Positions 36,327 to 51,580 are shown, counted from the stretch's first letter. The stretch: DNA of 64,000 nucleotides from Apophysomyces variabilis (GCA_002749535.1 MZZL01000409.1:421041-485040), one strand, 5' to 3'. Numbers and translations are program-made. Notes: generated by a model not told the origin, from the letters alone.

Positions 36327-38183
36327 ATGAGAGAAATTATTCACGTTCAGGCCGGTACGTACGACGCGTTAGAACTCAGTTGTTTGCCTGTCCGAAATAT
36401 GACTCATCTCTTGTTTTGCCTCACTCTTCTCATCCACAGGCCAATGTGGTAATCAGGCAAGTCATCTCTCCTCATCCTTGCTTTCTTTTTTCTTTTTTTG
36501 GTTTGGGTTCGGGGACATTCCAAGATCCTCACTGCAGGAGTCTCGAGAGCAAGGGAAAAAAATTGAAAGCCAGTGAATTAGGCGCACCAGTAGAAAGAGG
36601 CGCATCATCAAGCGTTGTTTAAGAGCACAAAAACATAGAAGGAAAATGTCTAACTTTCTGTTTTCCATCCTATAGATCGGTCAAAAGTTCTGGGAAACCA
36701 TTAGTCAAGAACACGGTATTGACCACTCTGGTGGTTATGCTGGTGATAACGATTTGCAATTGGAGCGAATCAACGTTTACTACAATGAAGGTTCTTCTGG
36801 AAAATATGTGCCAAGGTAAATATCAAAAATGGGAGGAGAACAACAGCTGGTATAGTGCCATAGACATGCAAAAAGCTTACACTGTAATGCAGAGCTGTCC
36901 TTGTGGACCTTGAGCCAGCCACAATGGATGCCATCCGTGGAAGCCCCTACGGCAAGCTTTTCCGTCCAGACAACTTTGTGTTTGGTCAGTCCGGTGCTGG
37001 TAACTCTTGGGCCAAGGGTTACTACACTGAAGGTGCCGAATTGGTTGATTCGGTGTTGGATATCATTCGCAAAGAAGCCGAGCACACCGACTGCCTTCAA
37101 GGTTTCCAGCTCTGTCACTCCCTCGGTGGTGGAACTGGCTCCGGTCTGGGTTCTTTGCTGTTATCCAAGATTCGTGAAGAATACCCCGACCGCATGTTGT
37201 GTACTTACTCCGTTGTGCCCTCTCCTAAGGTCTCCGACACCGTTGTTGAACCTTATAACGCTGTGTTATCTGTTCACCAATTGGTTGAGAACTGTGACGC
37301 TACCTTCTGTATTGATAATGAAGCTCTTTACGATATTTGCTTCCGTACCTTGAAGCTATCCAACCCTGCCTATGGCGAGTTGAACCAATTGGTGTCTGCT
37401 GTCATGTCTGGCGTGTCCACCAGTTTGCGTTTCCCTGGTCAGCTCAATGCTGATTTGCGCAAGTTGTTTGTCAACATGGGTAAGTGTTGATGCAGAATGA
37501 TCAGCAAGTCAATTTCTCATGACTTCACCATCACAGTGCCTTTCCCCCGTCTTCACTTCTTCATGGTCGGTTTTGCTCCTTTGACCGCCTTCAACTCTCA
37601 GCAATACCGCAATTTGAGTGTCCCTGAATTGACTACTCAGATGTTTGATGCCCGCAACATGATGGCGGCTTCGGATCCCCGTCATGGTCGTTACCTCACT
37701 GTTGCCACCATCTTCCGTGGTCGTCTGTCCACTAAGGAAGTTGAAAACCAGATGTTGGCTGTTCAACAGAAGAACTCGGCTTATTTTGTCGAATGGATCC
37801 CCAACAGTGTCAAGACTTCCTTGTGTGACATTCCTCCTGTTGGCCTCAAGATGTCTGGTACCTTCATCGGTAACAGCACCGCTATTCAGGAACTCTTCAA
37901 GCGTGTCAATGAACAGTTCTCTGCTATGTTCAAACGTAAGGCTTTCATGCATTGGTATACTGGTGAGGGTATGGACGAGATGGAATTCACTGAAGCTGAG
38001 TCCAACATGCACGATCTTGTGTCTGAGTAAGTGATTGCATGGCAAACATCGAAGATTCATACCGTGTGATATACCAACCCCATTCTCTATAGGTACCAAC
38101 AATACCAAGAAGCTACTGCTGACGAAGAGCTGGACGAGGACGACTACCTTGAGGAGGACGAACAGGCCCTCGATGAAGAATAA
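36327..38183 (+). CDS. TUB2: Beta-tubulin
   Basis: GTP-binding subunit of microtubules. The start is ATG 36327 ([10 protein letters not shown] autoregulation motif), followed by a 17-nt exon 36440-36456 (QCGNQ), an exon ending near 36814, then exons 36891-37479, 37537-38025 and 38093-38183. The signature GGGTGSG, the FRFPGQL-type segment and the acidic C-terminal tail ([19 protein letters not shown]) are all present; 440-450 residues. The intron after the 17-nt exon has a GC donor (CAG|GCAAGT). Counting from Met1, residue 165 is Cys, 167 Tyr, 198 Ala and 200 Phe; Glu198 and Phe167 are the usual benzimidazole-sensitive residues. Codon usage is strongly biased compared with neighbours, in line with high expression, and creates long antisense open frames that are not genes. 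Confidence 0.96.
36440..36456 (+). other. 17-nt micro-exon of beta-tubulin with GC donor
   Basis: GCCAATGTGGTAATCAG sits between a CCACAG acceptor and a GCAAGT donor. It completes A-G-Q-C-G-N-Q, invariant in beta-tubulin. Its length is not a multiple of three, so skipping would shift the frame. Confidence 0.9.
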
Positions 38184-40087
38184 AAAAATACGTAAGAATC
38201 TTAATAATAGCAGAGGCAACCGCTTCATTACCTCTCAGAAGAAAACAAACAAAAAAATTTGGATATAACATGTATGACCGATCTCCCTGCCAGTAAGACC
38301 CACCCAAACTTTTTTTTTACCCTTTCTATGTTCCTTTTTACAAGTTTCAATAAACTCAAAGCAGCTTTGTTTAAAGACAGCCTTTTAATAATATAAACTA
38401 GTCTCGTGAAGAACTGTTATACTCTACGGACCTAGTACGAGATGTGGGATGATTGATGTTTTACTTTCGGATGTCACCCGACAAAGATTACAGAGTCCCA
38501 GTATGCTTCCCCGCCTTATGGTGTACGTACTCGGGTCTTCGGTAGCAAATAACATTTTTTATGTTCTCAGAATGGAACGTGCCAACAGAAAATCCCGTCC
38601 ATTTCCAACTCTTTCGCTAATACCAGCCTTACTACCCATATTTGTTTCCTCGCCAAGCAAAGGCTTTTCTAATGTTCGTATTTCCACCCCTCCTGCTAGC
38701 GTCTACCTTTCTGTAATCGAACCAATGCCGAAATCTATTGTTCCTTCAAGCATTACTTTTGAAACACGCAAAAGCGTGGAATACTGAAACAAAGCAATTA
38801 TGTACTAGATGCAATATATATTTCTCCTGTTTACCAATGCAAAACAAAATTATTAGACCCTTCCAGTCCCTGTCAGATATCGGTTAACTTGAAAGGATGC
38901 CCAGCCCATTGCTAACTGTCAGGTTGACTGGTCTAAGACGTAGTTGTACTGACGAAGATTCAGCATGGCAATTCCATCACCCGTTTATTGTTGGTGCCTA
39001 TCTTTCCATGCCCAAACCAACCGCTAATAGAGTTCTATGAACAATGAAAGAGTGACACTACATCTACTTTGTTCCCGTTGCACGGTAACAAGGCCAATTA
39101 ATTATCAAAACTAATTACAAAGCTCCCAGGAAAAGATCAATAGCAAGAAAACAAAAGGCCATATTGTAGGGAGCAGTTTGAATATGCGCTAGCTTTGAAT
39201 TTCCACTCATAGACCAACATTGTAAGCAATCGTCTCTGTGTCAGCGTCTCAGAAACAGTTCTTTTCGAAAGGTAATACTAGCTAAATAACACAACATACC
39301 GCAACAAAGCAAAAACAAACCTGACGTTCCTTGCCTTTTAATCCAAAATTATACCCGATAATGCTTTGCACATAGTTTGATAGAATGCAGAGACAATTCG
39401 AATGGATGTTAACCGATTTAATATCACTCACTTAAGTAATTGCTTCAGGTAATACGATGTTTTAACCTTGCTGTAAATGGAAATTTTCTTGTTCGGAAGC
39501 AGTTTCGGAGTTAATTCAAGTATTCAGGGGTAAAGAAAAGAAGAGATGGCGTAGCCTTATATGCTTACGTCTTTTTAACTCTACGCCATATCATCTTATA
39601 AAGCTGTGACAATTGTTGAGAGCATGTAAACTAGCATTGGGGATTTCTGCAAGAGGGGAATCCAGAATCTTGCTCCTGGCATTCTTAACGGAGATTGTAA
39701 CCGCATGAATATGCAAGCTATTTGTCTCCATAGTACAGAAAAATCCCGTATAGAGACGATTTGTTCCACAGTTTACCGATGGCAAACCTTTGACAATAAC
39801 ATCAACCTTTGTACTTGATTGGGTGTCACATTTGCACTAACACATTGCTGCTTCGTCTTCAAAATATACTGGTGATTGAATTTGCTCCATCGAACGAAAG
39901 AAAAAGTAAGAATTGCTCATAGCCAAAAATAGATATTGGACATTGTTGCATTCTTTATTACTACCATAACAATGTGTATCCTTTCCAGGTGATCTTTGTT
40001 ATGATGTTCTCCACATGCTATTATAAATCGTTGCCTTTTGTTGCCAGTGGAAGTAGTTGCCTGGTTAGTCAAAACTTTGGGTTGCTC
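38184..40087. other. 1.9-kb spacer after beta-tubulin
   Basis: Convergent ends of tubulin (+) and the BSD gene (-). Open frames at 38449-38787 (+) and 39591-39785 (-) have no domain I recognise. A 9-bp perfect inverted repeat (ATGGCGTAG at 39546-39554 against CTACGCCAT at 39581-39589) could form a hairpin. Confidence 0.4.
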
Positions 40088-41115
40088 TTACTCTTTATCC
40101 TTTGCTAAAAGATTGTCCTCCTCGTCAGAGTCATCGGCGGTAAGATCAAATAACACTTCACCCTAATACAAATTTTGCCGTTGAATCAATCTTAAGTCCC
40201 TAACAAAATACATCATACCTTGTTTGAAGGCATTGTCGATGTCGATGCAGGTTCGCGTTCAGGTTCATCTTCGATAGAGCCAAGAACGGATTGTTTGGCC
40301 AGCATGACTCGGTAAAAGTAATTTCTCCAAAATGTCGATTCAGTCATGCTATCCGCATCACTTAGTTCTACCATTTTGAATTTCCAGAGCTGTGCAGAAA
40401 GAGCTTACTGTTGCGGCACCAAAATAAACCTCAACTTGGATAATTCTGGGTCTTCTTTCAGAACTGCTTCTGCGGTCTTAACATAAACTTTCATATCAAA
40501 CTGAAAATTGGCATCGTCCGGAGGGCCATTGACGATATTTTGTTGATCCTTCAAGGCAAGTCAGTTCTGTCTCCTCTATACCTCCAAACATCGGCTTGAA
40601 TGGGCGCTTTCTCTCTCACTCACCTTTGCGATTTCCAGAATCCTTTTCCTCATTTTTTCTTCGTATTGCTGCCCATATCCAATCCAAGGAGCTAGCGGTT
40701 CTGTAACAAAAGGAAACGTTTGAATAGAACTGGTACACACGGGTGAACGAGCGAAATCTCTAGAAAAGAGGCTAACCTGACAGGTTGGACCGCAGTTGTT
40801 CTTCGCCCGTCTTGTTTTTAATAAAACGATCGCGCTCAGACTCTAGTGCTCCTGGCAACTGTGCTATATTAGCAGGCAACTCGCGTGCGTGTTTCTGCAC
40901 TGTTTGCGAAAGTTCGTTGATTCGTTTCATAGTTTCAGGGAGCTTTGTCGTCTGTAGTGACTGCGAGAGTGAGTTAACTTTCGAAGTGACACTAGAAATG
41001 GAGAAAAACGATCGAGACGATGCGATAGATCCTTAAGACACAAAAAGCAAAAGCTTTAGTGTTACGTCCCGAAAACAAGTTCACAAGATGACATTCATTT
41101 ACCTTGGGATGTCAT
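40088..41115 (-). CDS. BSD-domain protein (SYAP1/BSDC1-like)
   Basis: Six exons read from ATG 41115 to TAA 40088-40090. The N-terminal half is an amphipathic helical region (VNSLSQSLQTTKLPETMK, MKRINELSQTV) as in membrane-associated BSD proteins. The BSD domain has DPELSKLRFILVPQQLS, followed after a short intron of about 43 nt by ESTFWRNYFYRVMLAKQ, which contains the invariant FW pair. The C-terminus is acidic (DDSDEEDN). About 240 residues. The short intron has a clear GTAAGC donor and a TAG acceptor. The family is implicated in membrane and TOR/AKT-related roles in animals; its fungal function is unknown. Confidence 0.75.
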
Positions 41116-41256
41116 GTTCATTCTTTTTCAGGCCTCACGATGTCCGCCGCGCAGCAAACAAAGAAAATAACGGAATTTAAATAAGGGTATGACAAGCGAG
41201 CTGATTGTTGCATAACGATTTCCGTTCACAGAGAAGTCGACTAGAAATAACAAGAA

Positions 41257-43535
<2,279 letters not shown>

Positions 43536-44815
43536 TAGCTGGATGCAAATTGACGAGCTATGGTAAGATTAAGGTAAGATATCCTATGTTCATACAGACG
43601 GGGACTTAAACCTTTTTCTGTTCTAATAACTTGTTCTGCAGTTCATCGGCTTATGCTTTTTTTCCTTTTTTTTTTTCAGGGTATAGATGTTGCACTGAAC
43701 GCATTGATAGATAACATAAAGGATGCCCATACAAGGGAGTTTATATCAAACGAAAGACTATCCATTGGGCTTAAAGAGAAGAAAGGAGAAAAGATGAATC
43801 ACTGATGAGAAACGACAGCAGACAACAATTTGGTCGTAGTAACGTTAATTGATTCCATGAACGACAACATTTACGATGTAGGACAGCATGAACTGACAGT
43901 CGTACAAAGGAAAACTTGGTTGTACAATTGCTTCATTCAATACTTTGTTCTTCTAATGACGTGCATCACTTTACCGAAGGCTAATGCCACGAATGGTAAG
44001 GTCAGTAAAGATATGGGATCTCACAACGTATTTTGTGCTGCATGGTTTGCACTCAAAGCTGCACATATCTCCGTAAGCTTTTTCATTTATTACTTTCTAA
44101 GGTCTACTGGCACAGATTTTATCGATCTAACTGCATCAGTTGTGTATCACTTCCTCCAAAATTCTTTTTAAGACTCGGCTTGCAACCGAATCTTGGCTGG
44201 TGTCTGAGCATCTAATGTTTAGTACATAGTAACTCGCATATTATGCTGGATTGCAGAATCAGCAAACGATTAGTAGTGGAGTAGTATCACTAAAAGGGCT
44301 GATAACGAATTTGTTCTTGATGATCTAATCTTGACGTTGTAGTCGTTGAATTTTTGATTTAGTTTACGAATAGCGGCAAGTGTGTTTCACAAACAGACCA
44401 GTAAAAGACAAATCCTCATAGACTCAGGAGGATGAGCTTCGTTACACCACGGAATAAAATACTTCGTGCAAAAAGTCTGAGAACGCAGGACCCATTCAGA
44501 AACAGCGCAAACATATTCTATTTGATAGCATGGAAATGGTTTTAGGCGTTCCAAATTGCGCAAGTTACGTTTTCTGTAGACGGTAGGCGATGTGGTTAAA
44601 TTAACATATTACATATACTTTATCCGGAAACAAGTTGGCAAGCAATTTCACAACAGAAATCTTTATTATTCAAGCCGAGTATCACTCGAGCTAAGAATTG
44701 CGTTGTTCGTTGAGACAAGGAACAAAAAAGGAGACGGAATAATTGATCCAACCATGGATATCTTGCTGTGTTATGTGTCTCCCATACGTGCAGGTAGAAA
44801 TTCTCGCTGATTCAG
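43536..44815. other. Spacer inside the mobile-element region
   Basis: No supported gene. A frame at 43830-44171 (+) with aromatic residues has no recognisable features. Probably mobile-element debris between the two relics. Confidence 0.35.
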
Positions 44816-45650
44816 TGGCTTCCCTCTCACCATCAACTTCAGCTTCGACAAGTATTCCTCAATAGGATTTAAAAATGGCGACCAGGGAGGCAGTCGTCGA
44901 CAGCAATAGCCACGTTGCTAGATCTCCTCATTAATTGCCGAGTTCATATGGATCGGGGCGTTGTCGAACACCAGGTTCCAATCTTGGCAGCCCTCCTGGT
45001 CAAGAACATCCATCACATTGTGCAGATATGCAGTCAATTCTTGCCATTCCGTGCCACCCGGGGACACCTTGACTGATATTTCCATGAGTTCCATATGTGA
45101 GATCGCTGCAAGGATTGTCAGATTGCGTCCTCGCTCAGTTGGTACGAAGATTCGAGCAGGGTGACCTCGCTTGGACGTTGCAAACGTCCTTCTAAGATGG
45201 AAGTTGAATCCCGACTCATCGGTGAACACGCTGTTCGTGTGGTACTTGAAATTCGGATCATTGATCCAACAGCTGGCTACCTCTTTTCTCTTATCCTGAC
45301 CTGCTCAGAATCACAACGCTTTCGGTAGGGCTCAGCCTTCTTCATCACGATGCTGCGTTTTCTTACAATGTGCTGAGCCAGCGTTGTAATGAACACCTGA
45401 ATGCCGGGAAAAGCACTGCACAGGGCCGCCTTGATCTATGTCAAAATGGCAGCTGGCTTATCTTCGAGATAACTGATCAAGAACTCTGTATGTTTGACTA
45501 AGTTTTTGTGCTCTTGGACGCCCTCTCTGATTTTTCTGCGGGATGTGATCATGCTTTGTCGTAGACCGTTAGCATATACATGGATACTAGAGAATTCTCT
45601 CACCTGCTCTTCTTGCGGCTTCCGTGATGGTTAGATTCTTCTAAATACCT
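44816..45650 (-). pseudogene. Second decayed Tc1/IS630-type transposase
   Basis: Minus-strand pieces: an upstream segment with IVMKKAEPYRKRCDSEQVR, then FTDESGFNFHLRRTFATSKR (first catalytic Asp), TERGRNLTILAAISHMEL, NLVFDNAPIHMN (second catalytic Asp), a stop near 44918, and LPPWSPFLNPIEEYLSKLK (PxLNPIE block with the final Glu). The D, D and E positions are kept but stops and frameshifts break the frame. It differs from the relic at 10.1-10.97 kb in sequence (TDESGFN against NESAFYI), so it is another family. Terminal inverted repeats were not identified. Confidence 0.75.
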
Positions 45651-48600
45651 AGTTACTGCAAAACTTCTCTGTGTTGAGTATAAGAAGTATACATCTTGCG
45701 AAAGGGGCGGTCTTGATGAGCAACAGATACAGTAGATGGTTTACCTCTGTAGAGGTACTCATGGTTGATAATAAGTGTCAAATAGGTATAGGGTACTATA
45801 GAAGGAAATTGCTTGGGACGGGAGCATCTTCCTCTCGAATAAAAACGCGTTTGAGATATCGATTGCCAGTCTCAATCTCGGTTAGGATATACCATGCTCA
45901 CCATTGCAAGAGCTTTTGAAGATCATACTGGTTATATATTAAGGGATTCACGGCGCAATTGAAAAATATCGCGATTAATATGAAATCGCTCAATTGGGAG
46001 ATAAAGTTGAGCAATAAGAATTACAGTGTCCTTGCAACGGTTGAATGATCCGAATGCCCCGTCTAGGTATGACCTGCCTTCAAAAATGTATTTAAGGTAC
46101 ATGCCAAGAGTTGTCATGTTTCCCTTACCATAGATGGAAATCGACTGTTTCGCATTCGCCATTCTCCATTCTGGAGACGGTAAACGGTGAACGGTGGATG
46201 TCAAGGTTGACAGCTTCGTGCCAACAACTGGCCAATCACTTTCAGCGTTCAACGTTCACTGCTCTATTAATCGCGCCGTGAAACTCCCTGTTAAGTACGT
46301 GCTTGTTGCAAATAATTTGCCGATAATCTTCCTTTCCTAGTCCAGCCGATAGCCACCGTGACCAATTCGTTTCTAGACTCATCTTCGACGGGATATGATG
46401 GCAGCACTGTGAATATAGCTTTGTTCATCCTCGCCTTCCTTGTTACTGTTTCAACGACACCGATTACGTCATGTCCCTACACTTCCATTTATTTGTGCCA
46501 AACTGCACACCACTACTCGCCATAATTAGATCGATTTGGCGGCCAAAGAAGCGGTTTGTACGCATAGACGCAATTTCTTCTTGGAATTTTCTGCGTCTAT
46601 TTCTTTGTATGCCTTATGGACTTGCTCGAAACTTGATGGCATAGGAGTTAGTTGATGTAGTAGCCATATAAAGCCTATGATTGTGAAAAGTGTGGTATTT
46701 ACTCATCAATATTAAACATAGTATCTTTAATATTACGTCCAGAAGCAGTGCGAGCCAACAATAGAAGGTAAGCTCACTTGCCATGCACGTTGTAATGCAC
46801 CTTCCGGTTATTAAGGACAATTGATACTCAATTGGCGAGTCAAATAGTGTTCGGCGATATTTGGGAATGAGGCGGACACGCCTGTGCAATTCTTGTGATA
46901 CATGTTGTTCGTCATCTTCTCAACATCTACAAAGCCCTACAACACTTCATTATTAGTTAAGAAGCCTCTGAGTTTCTTCAGTTGACTCTACTGTTCTGGA
47001 AACATAGCGTGCCGGTGTTTAGCTCACATGTAACTTGGTAAATACCTTTGAAGTCTATGTCAGTAAACATCAGACTATCAGTTAATAAAACATTCTATAA
47101 TAATAAAGACCAGAATTTATTATAGAACAAGTCTTATTTATCGAAAAACACCGGGAATGTTATTTTGCTTCTTTTTTCATTCATCCTAGAGCTTTCCCTG
47201 ATACTCTACGCTGAGCTTTTTATTCTACCTCTTTTTTTCCCTTTCTTTGTTGCATCAATCGCAACCTCACAACGTGAATCGCCCGCTACCAAAAGTTTCG
47301 GCGAAGTACCATCTTACTGGTAATTTCTCCTATGCTGCTATGCCCAACGAACATCACATAGACAGTTTTGTTATACGAGGCAGTAATGTTGTGTTCTAAT
47401 GGCAGTGGTTCCTGTTCACATTTATGGTCGTGGTATTCCATAGAGCGATATGTGTCATCGTATGAAAGGGATCAACAACCGATATAGAATCAGAATGAAA
47501 AAGCATTTTATCGTCATTAAGCAGGTTACCAGAGTTTAAGTGCTTTCCGTGCCCGGAATTAATGGCATTCCTTCACCCACCCTTGTGCCATCCAATGGTG
47601 GAATTCAAACTGGTTTACAATAGCAGAAGCAATCAGATACTTCTCAAGCAATAGCTTGAAGAATCTCACTTTATCCTGATCCATGTAGTGTATAGCGTAT
47701 AATTACGCTCTATCCATGCTTCTCTCATTGCAAAAGGTTGGTTCAGTATTTACGCTATTTGCTTTCTGAATGGCTTCTGCATCCTTGTTTCCTTCTTGAC
47801 ACAGTTTAAATAAAATATACTGTGTATAGAAGCTCAATATTTCAAGCCGATACTACTCTTTGTCAACAACGTAATCCAAAGCCTTGAGCCTACCATAATC
47901 GTCGACAACAGTTCCTTTTCCATCTTCGTAACAAAACTTGAATGCTCATTAAGACAAAAACACTCCAGTGTATTTGTGGTAAAATAAGAGCCAGATATTT
48001 CTGGTGCACTTTATATATCCCATAAGAAAACACCAATACTTGTGCGACAAGGCATGCTGGAAATGTGAAACATCATGTTGATAAAAGGGAGAATACAAAA
48101 GTTAATAAGCTTAGCTTTGCTTGAAGAAATAAGTCTAAGCCGCTGTAATCCTTTCATTTTCGTGGTTGGCAGCAACCATCCTATTTGAGTATTAACAGGT
48201 CACTTACTTGTTTTGCAAGCAAGCATATGAGATGATTATTCACTTTGTTATTCAGACGCCATTTTACTTCGTTCTTTTTCGGCAACGTACCCTTCTCAGC
48301 AGAGCGAAGCAATCCTAATGTGGAGATTGTAGTCACTTGGTCTTTCCAAAAGAAGGAGATCGTTTTCATTTCCCTTATTTTGTTATGCTTTGGTTAGCAA
48401 AAAGCTCGTTCCACGAATACGCCAAGCGAACTGCGGGTGTTTGGAAACCACGGACATGGAAGAATTATTGTAATTGCACCTAAGCAATAAAAGAATAAAG
48501 GAAGACAACTGTGCATCTAAAGGGGGATAAGACGTTTAACGAGCCGAAAAACATATCGCCTACGCAAGGGTCGCGCACACTTTGCCCACGATCTTACGTT

Positions 48601-49178
48601 TGATAACAATTAGCCCTCGTTGTTTTCTCCATCAATATAGGGATCATTGTCTCGCTTTTGTTTTTGATTTTGATTTTCTATTCTTTTTCTTTTTTTTTTT
48701 TTGGGCTGAGTAAACAGCTTTATGATATGCAGAAGAGTTAATATATGTTGCTGAATTTACAAAGAACATTTGTCTGCAAAAACAAAACAAACAATTATCA
48801 CCAAACGTAGCAGAGATGAGACGTAAGTTGCTTTCGTGTTGCTTGTTCTGAAAATTTATGCCTTAGGGCATAATATATCGTCTTCGTATGTTATCGGAGT
48901 GATCTGACAGCAAGTGGTTCCTCACGACATAGTTTCTGGATTTTGATGACAAAATGATAATCATTGTTTTGTTTTGCTTTTAATAACAGACATATGAGGT
49001 GTACCACTTGCTAGATACTGAAATGTACTACAACACCAGCCAAGGTGTAAATGGATTACCGGGAGCCCGGGAGCAGGAAGGTAAACAAGATGAGACCAGG
49101 CCATAACGAATGAGGTATTCATTTTTGTCGCATGGTGTTCATTGATACTTGGCCTTTCCTGAAGCTTGGCAGCTTTCT
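45651..49178. other. 3.5-kb gene desert
   Basis: The longest stretch without a supported gene. Short open frames at 45932-46252, 46614-46889 and 48181-48369 (all -) have no domain I recognise, and the base composition is AT-rich. Adjacent to two element relics, it is probably decayed repeat sequence. A T13 tract lies near 48690. Confidence 0.4.
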
Positions 49179-50119
49179 CTATGGTATCTTCGTACGGTCA
49201 TTCCATTGACATCGATCTTCCTCATAACCGTAAACGTCAAATTCTTCAACGGTGTCTGAAGTGCTTTTTGATTCATGATCTGAGTATTCTAAGTGTGGGG
49301 TGTTGTGGGTATGATATGGTTGTCGAGCATACGTCAAATCTCGGTCGGCATCATCTTCAGATAGACCGCCTACAAAGGAACGTAAAGAGGGCAAAAAGAA
49401 ACAAAGTTAAGGAATTCATATGAAACATATGGCTTTAATCTTCTTTTCTGCCAATATTTGAATGGCAAGGTGATAGAAAGGATATTAATCATGTATAATC
49501 TTTCGGGAGGGACCCAGTCTTTGCCGTAAGTCATCCGTGGTGCTTTAGAAGAAGGGATGAGGAGTCTACAAGGCCTAGAGGATTCATTTCTTTTTTCTTT
49601 ACCTTGTTTTGATGCTATGGTTTCTTCGTGAAGTCGTATCATCTTTGCTTGAATGGCTTGGACCATTTCAGCTCTGATTCTTAATCGTGCATACTACCAT
49701 AAGGAACTTTAATTCACGTGCAACGTCACACAAGAGAGGTTTACGTAGAATTCATCCCAGGCTTGTTTTTGCTGTGCGATAAACCAGTCTTGAATGGATT
49801 GACGTTCTTGATCTCGCCATTGTTGTACTCGTGACAATTTCTCATGTTTCGCTTGCTGGAGTTTGTCCATCACACGCGTATACTCTGGATGTGACCGGAG
49901 TTCCGATTGGAGGTGTTCTAAATCCTCCTCATCTTCACTGTTGGTTCACAAAGTTAGGGAAGTGTGACCTAAGATAATCCTGCAGTGATAAACTTACGAG
50001 TTCTGTTCTTTCTTTCTGGATAACTTCCTCGTCTTTTTCATAGAGACAGATTTGGATTTTTCCATATTGCTTATACGTTTTGATTTAGGTCGGCCTTTAG
50101 TAGATGTAGATGCAGCCAT
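49179..50119 (-). CDS. Sds3-like subunit of a Sin3/Rpd3 histone deacetylase complex
   Basis: Nuclear corepressor subunit. From ATG 50119 a Lys-rich N-terminus (KKTRKLSRKKEQ), then after an intron EDEEDLEHLQSELRSHPEY and MDKLQQAKHEKLSRVQQWRD, the helical coiled region of Sds3/BRMS1 proteins, continuing WDEFYYARLRIRAEMVQAIQ across another intron. A downstream exon at 49370-49179 has GGLSEDDADRDL, like the Sds3 C-terminal 'edDl' motif. The exon(s) between 49,370 and 49,600 (APRMTYGKDWVPPER region) could not be joined in a single convincing way, so the C-terminal half is uncertain. Family call rests on the HPEY...helix pattern. Confidence 0.55.
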
Positions 50120-51160
50120 GATGATTGTTATTATCAAATGAAGGGAGAAATGCTAAGGGAAATAAACAAGAAGTGACTTTTGGAAACAGGAGAGGGAAAG
50201 GGAGACGGAAAAGAGAGACAAAAAAATGTTGGGTTGGAAATCGTTTGGTGATGATGTGTCACCGGTCAGTTTTTTTTTCCAGCTTCTCTCCGCTCTTTCT
50301 CTCTCTCTCTCTCTCTATGCTATATCTCTGTCTTCCATCCCTCCCACATCCCTCCCCTTAGGTCCTCTCTCCTCTGTCACTTAAACAGATGACCCAAAAC
50401 TGCCCTTTTATTTCTTCTTGTTTAGATATGTCCTTACTGAAAATACTGAATTGAAACTCTATTATAACATAATATGATCCAATTGTATACCAAACAAAAA
50501 GAATAAGAAACAAAGAAATAGATTCTCGCACTAGCTCATCATTAAAACTTCCCTAATCTCTAATTTGTACAGTGAAAGAAAAAATGTACCATGATGCACC
50601 TCCCCCGACAGGATCTGCATATCTTGGCATGAAGACCATGGATCATGCTTAAAAAGGGTTCCAAAAACGGAAGTCATAAAATGTGGATACATCACTTAAA
50701 TAGTTATAAACTCTCGTCTTCATTAACTCGTAGGTTTCCTGTCAGCCGCATTCACTAGAAAAAAAAAGACCTATTCCAACTATTCAAGTCATGAATACGG
50801 TTTGGCATGGTGCATATCGAAGGATAAAGTGCAACTATGGTGACACTGATGCTCGCCAACCAAATTAACATCGCATCGCAAAAGATTATAGATTATGATA
50901 ATTTGTTTGAAGTAAGAGAAAAAGAAAGCCTGAAAGCCTGAAACGATAATCGTTAAGGACCGATGGGAGACGGGAGGAATCAACTGAACAAAGTATAGGA
51001 TAAAACGAGCTACAACCATTAAATTGAATATCTCACCATCACTGTACATAGATAAGAAGAATGGTTATCGCTTGCCTTGCGTTGCGTTGACGCACAGATG
51101 GTACAATTGGAACTTTGTATCTTTGTTCTTTAAAAGTGATGGGTCTTGAAATTAAGGAAC
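50120..51160. other. Spacer with (CT)n microsatellite
   Basis: About 1 kb upstream of the Sds3-like gene. It contains a CT dinucleotide run near 50298-50316 in a pyrimidine-rich promoter-like block. Frames at 50789-51049 (-) show no recognisable domain, but a phase-compatible exon of the neighbouring unknown gene may lie at 51040-51250 (DQEKVRSNLVTDVLQAAGF). Confidence 0.35.
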
Positions 51161-51580
51161 TCACCGGAAGCAAAATGATCCGGAAGCCAGCTGCTTGTAA
51201 AACATCGGTAACCAGGTTACTACGGACTTTTTCTTGGTCACTGGTAGACACTCAAAGATTTTTAACCTGAGTGTTCGGTGAATCAGGAACCGTTTTGGCA
51301 CAGTAATGGCCAACAATAATTGTGCATGATTCGTGGCAATATCCCCAGTCGCATATTCTGCGATAACTAAATGACCTAAATTTCCGCAAAAAATCCCATA
51401 ACTTTCTTTCGCCTTCGAATACAAAATTCGACGACCCCTTGGAGATATAACTAATAGAACTTCATTGTTCTCATTTTTGGTTGTGTATACGACATGAGCG
51501 GGTACAGAAATGAGCTGTAAAAGCAGTATGTTAGCGTAACTAACAATGCTGTGCAGACGAAAATTTCCTTCGTTCTCCAT
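51161..51580 (-). CDS. Hypothetical protein, possibly spliced to a downstream exon
   Basis: A frame of 139 codons from ATG 51580 with LLVISPRGRRILYSKAKESYG and LVIAEYATGDIATNHAQLLLAI. An alternative frame reached through a GTTAAA donor near 51,268 joins TSDQEKVRSNLVTDVLQAAG. The alternating beta-like pattern loosely recalls small roadblock/longin-type folds, but I do not recognise a family and do not assign one. It lies head-to-head with the ATP12 gene over about 260 bp. Confidence 0.35.
   Translation of the reverse strand: MENEGNFRLHSIVSYANILLLQLISVPAHVVYTTKNENNEVLLVISPRGRRILYSKAKESYGIFCGNLGHLVIAEYATGDIATNHAQLLLAITVPKRFLIHRTLRLKIFECLPVTKKKSVVTWLPMFYKQLASGSFCFR

Noticed and set aside
37509..38228. 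239-codon minus-strand open frame under beta-tubulin
   Set aside because: An antisense shadow caused by the strong codon bias of the tubulin gene; no domain or start context.
38449..38787. 112-codon plus-strand frame after beta-tubulin
   Set aside because: No domain, composition like its non-coding surroundings, no splice signals in support.
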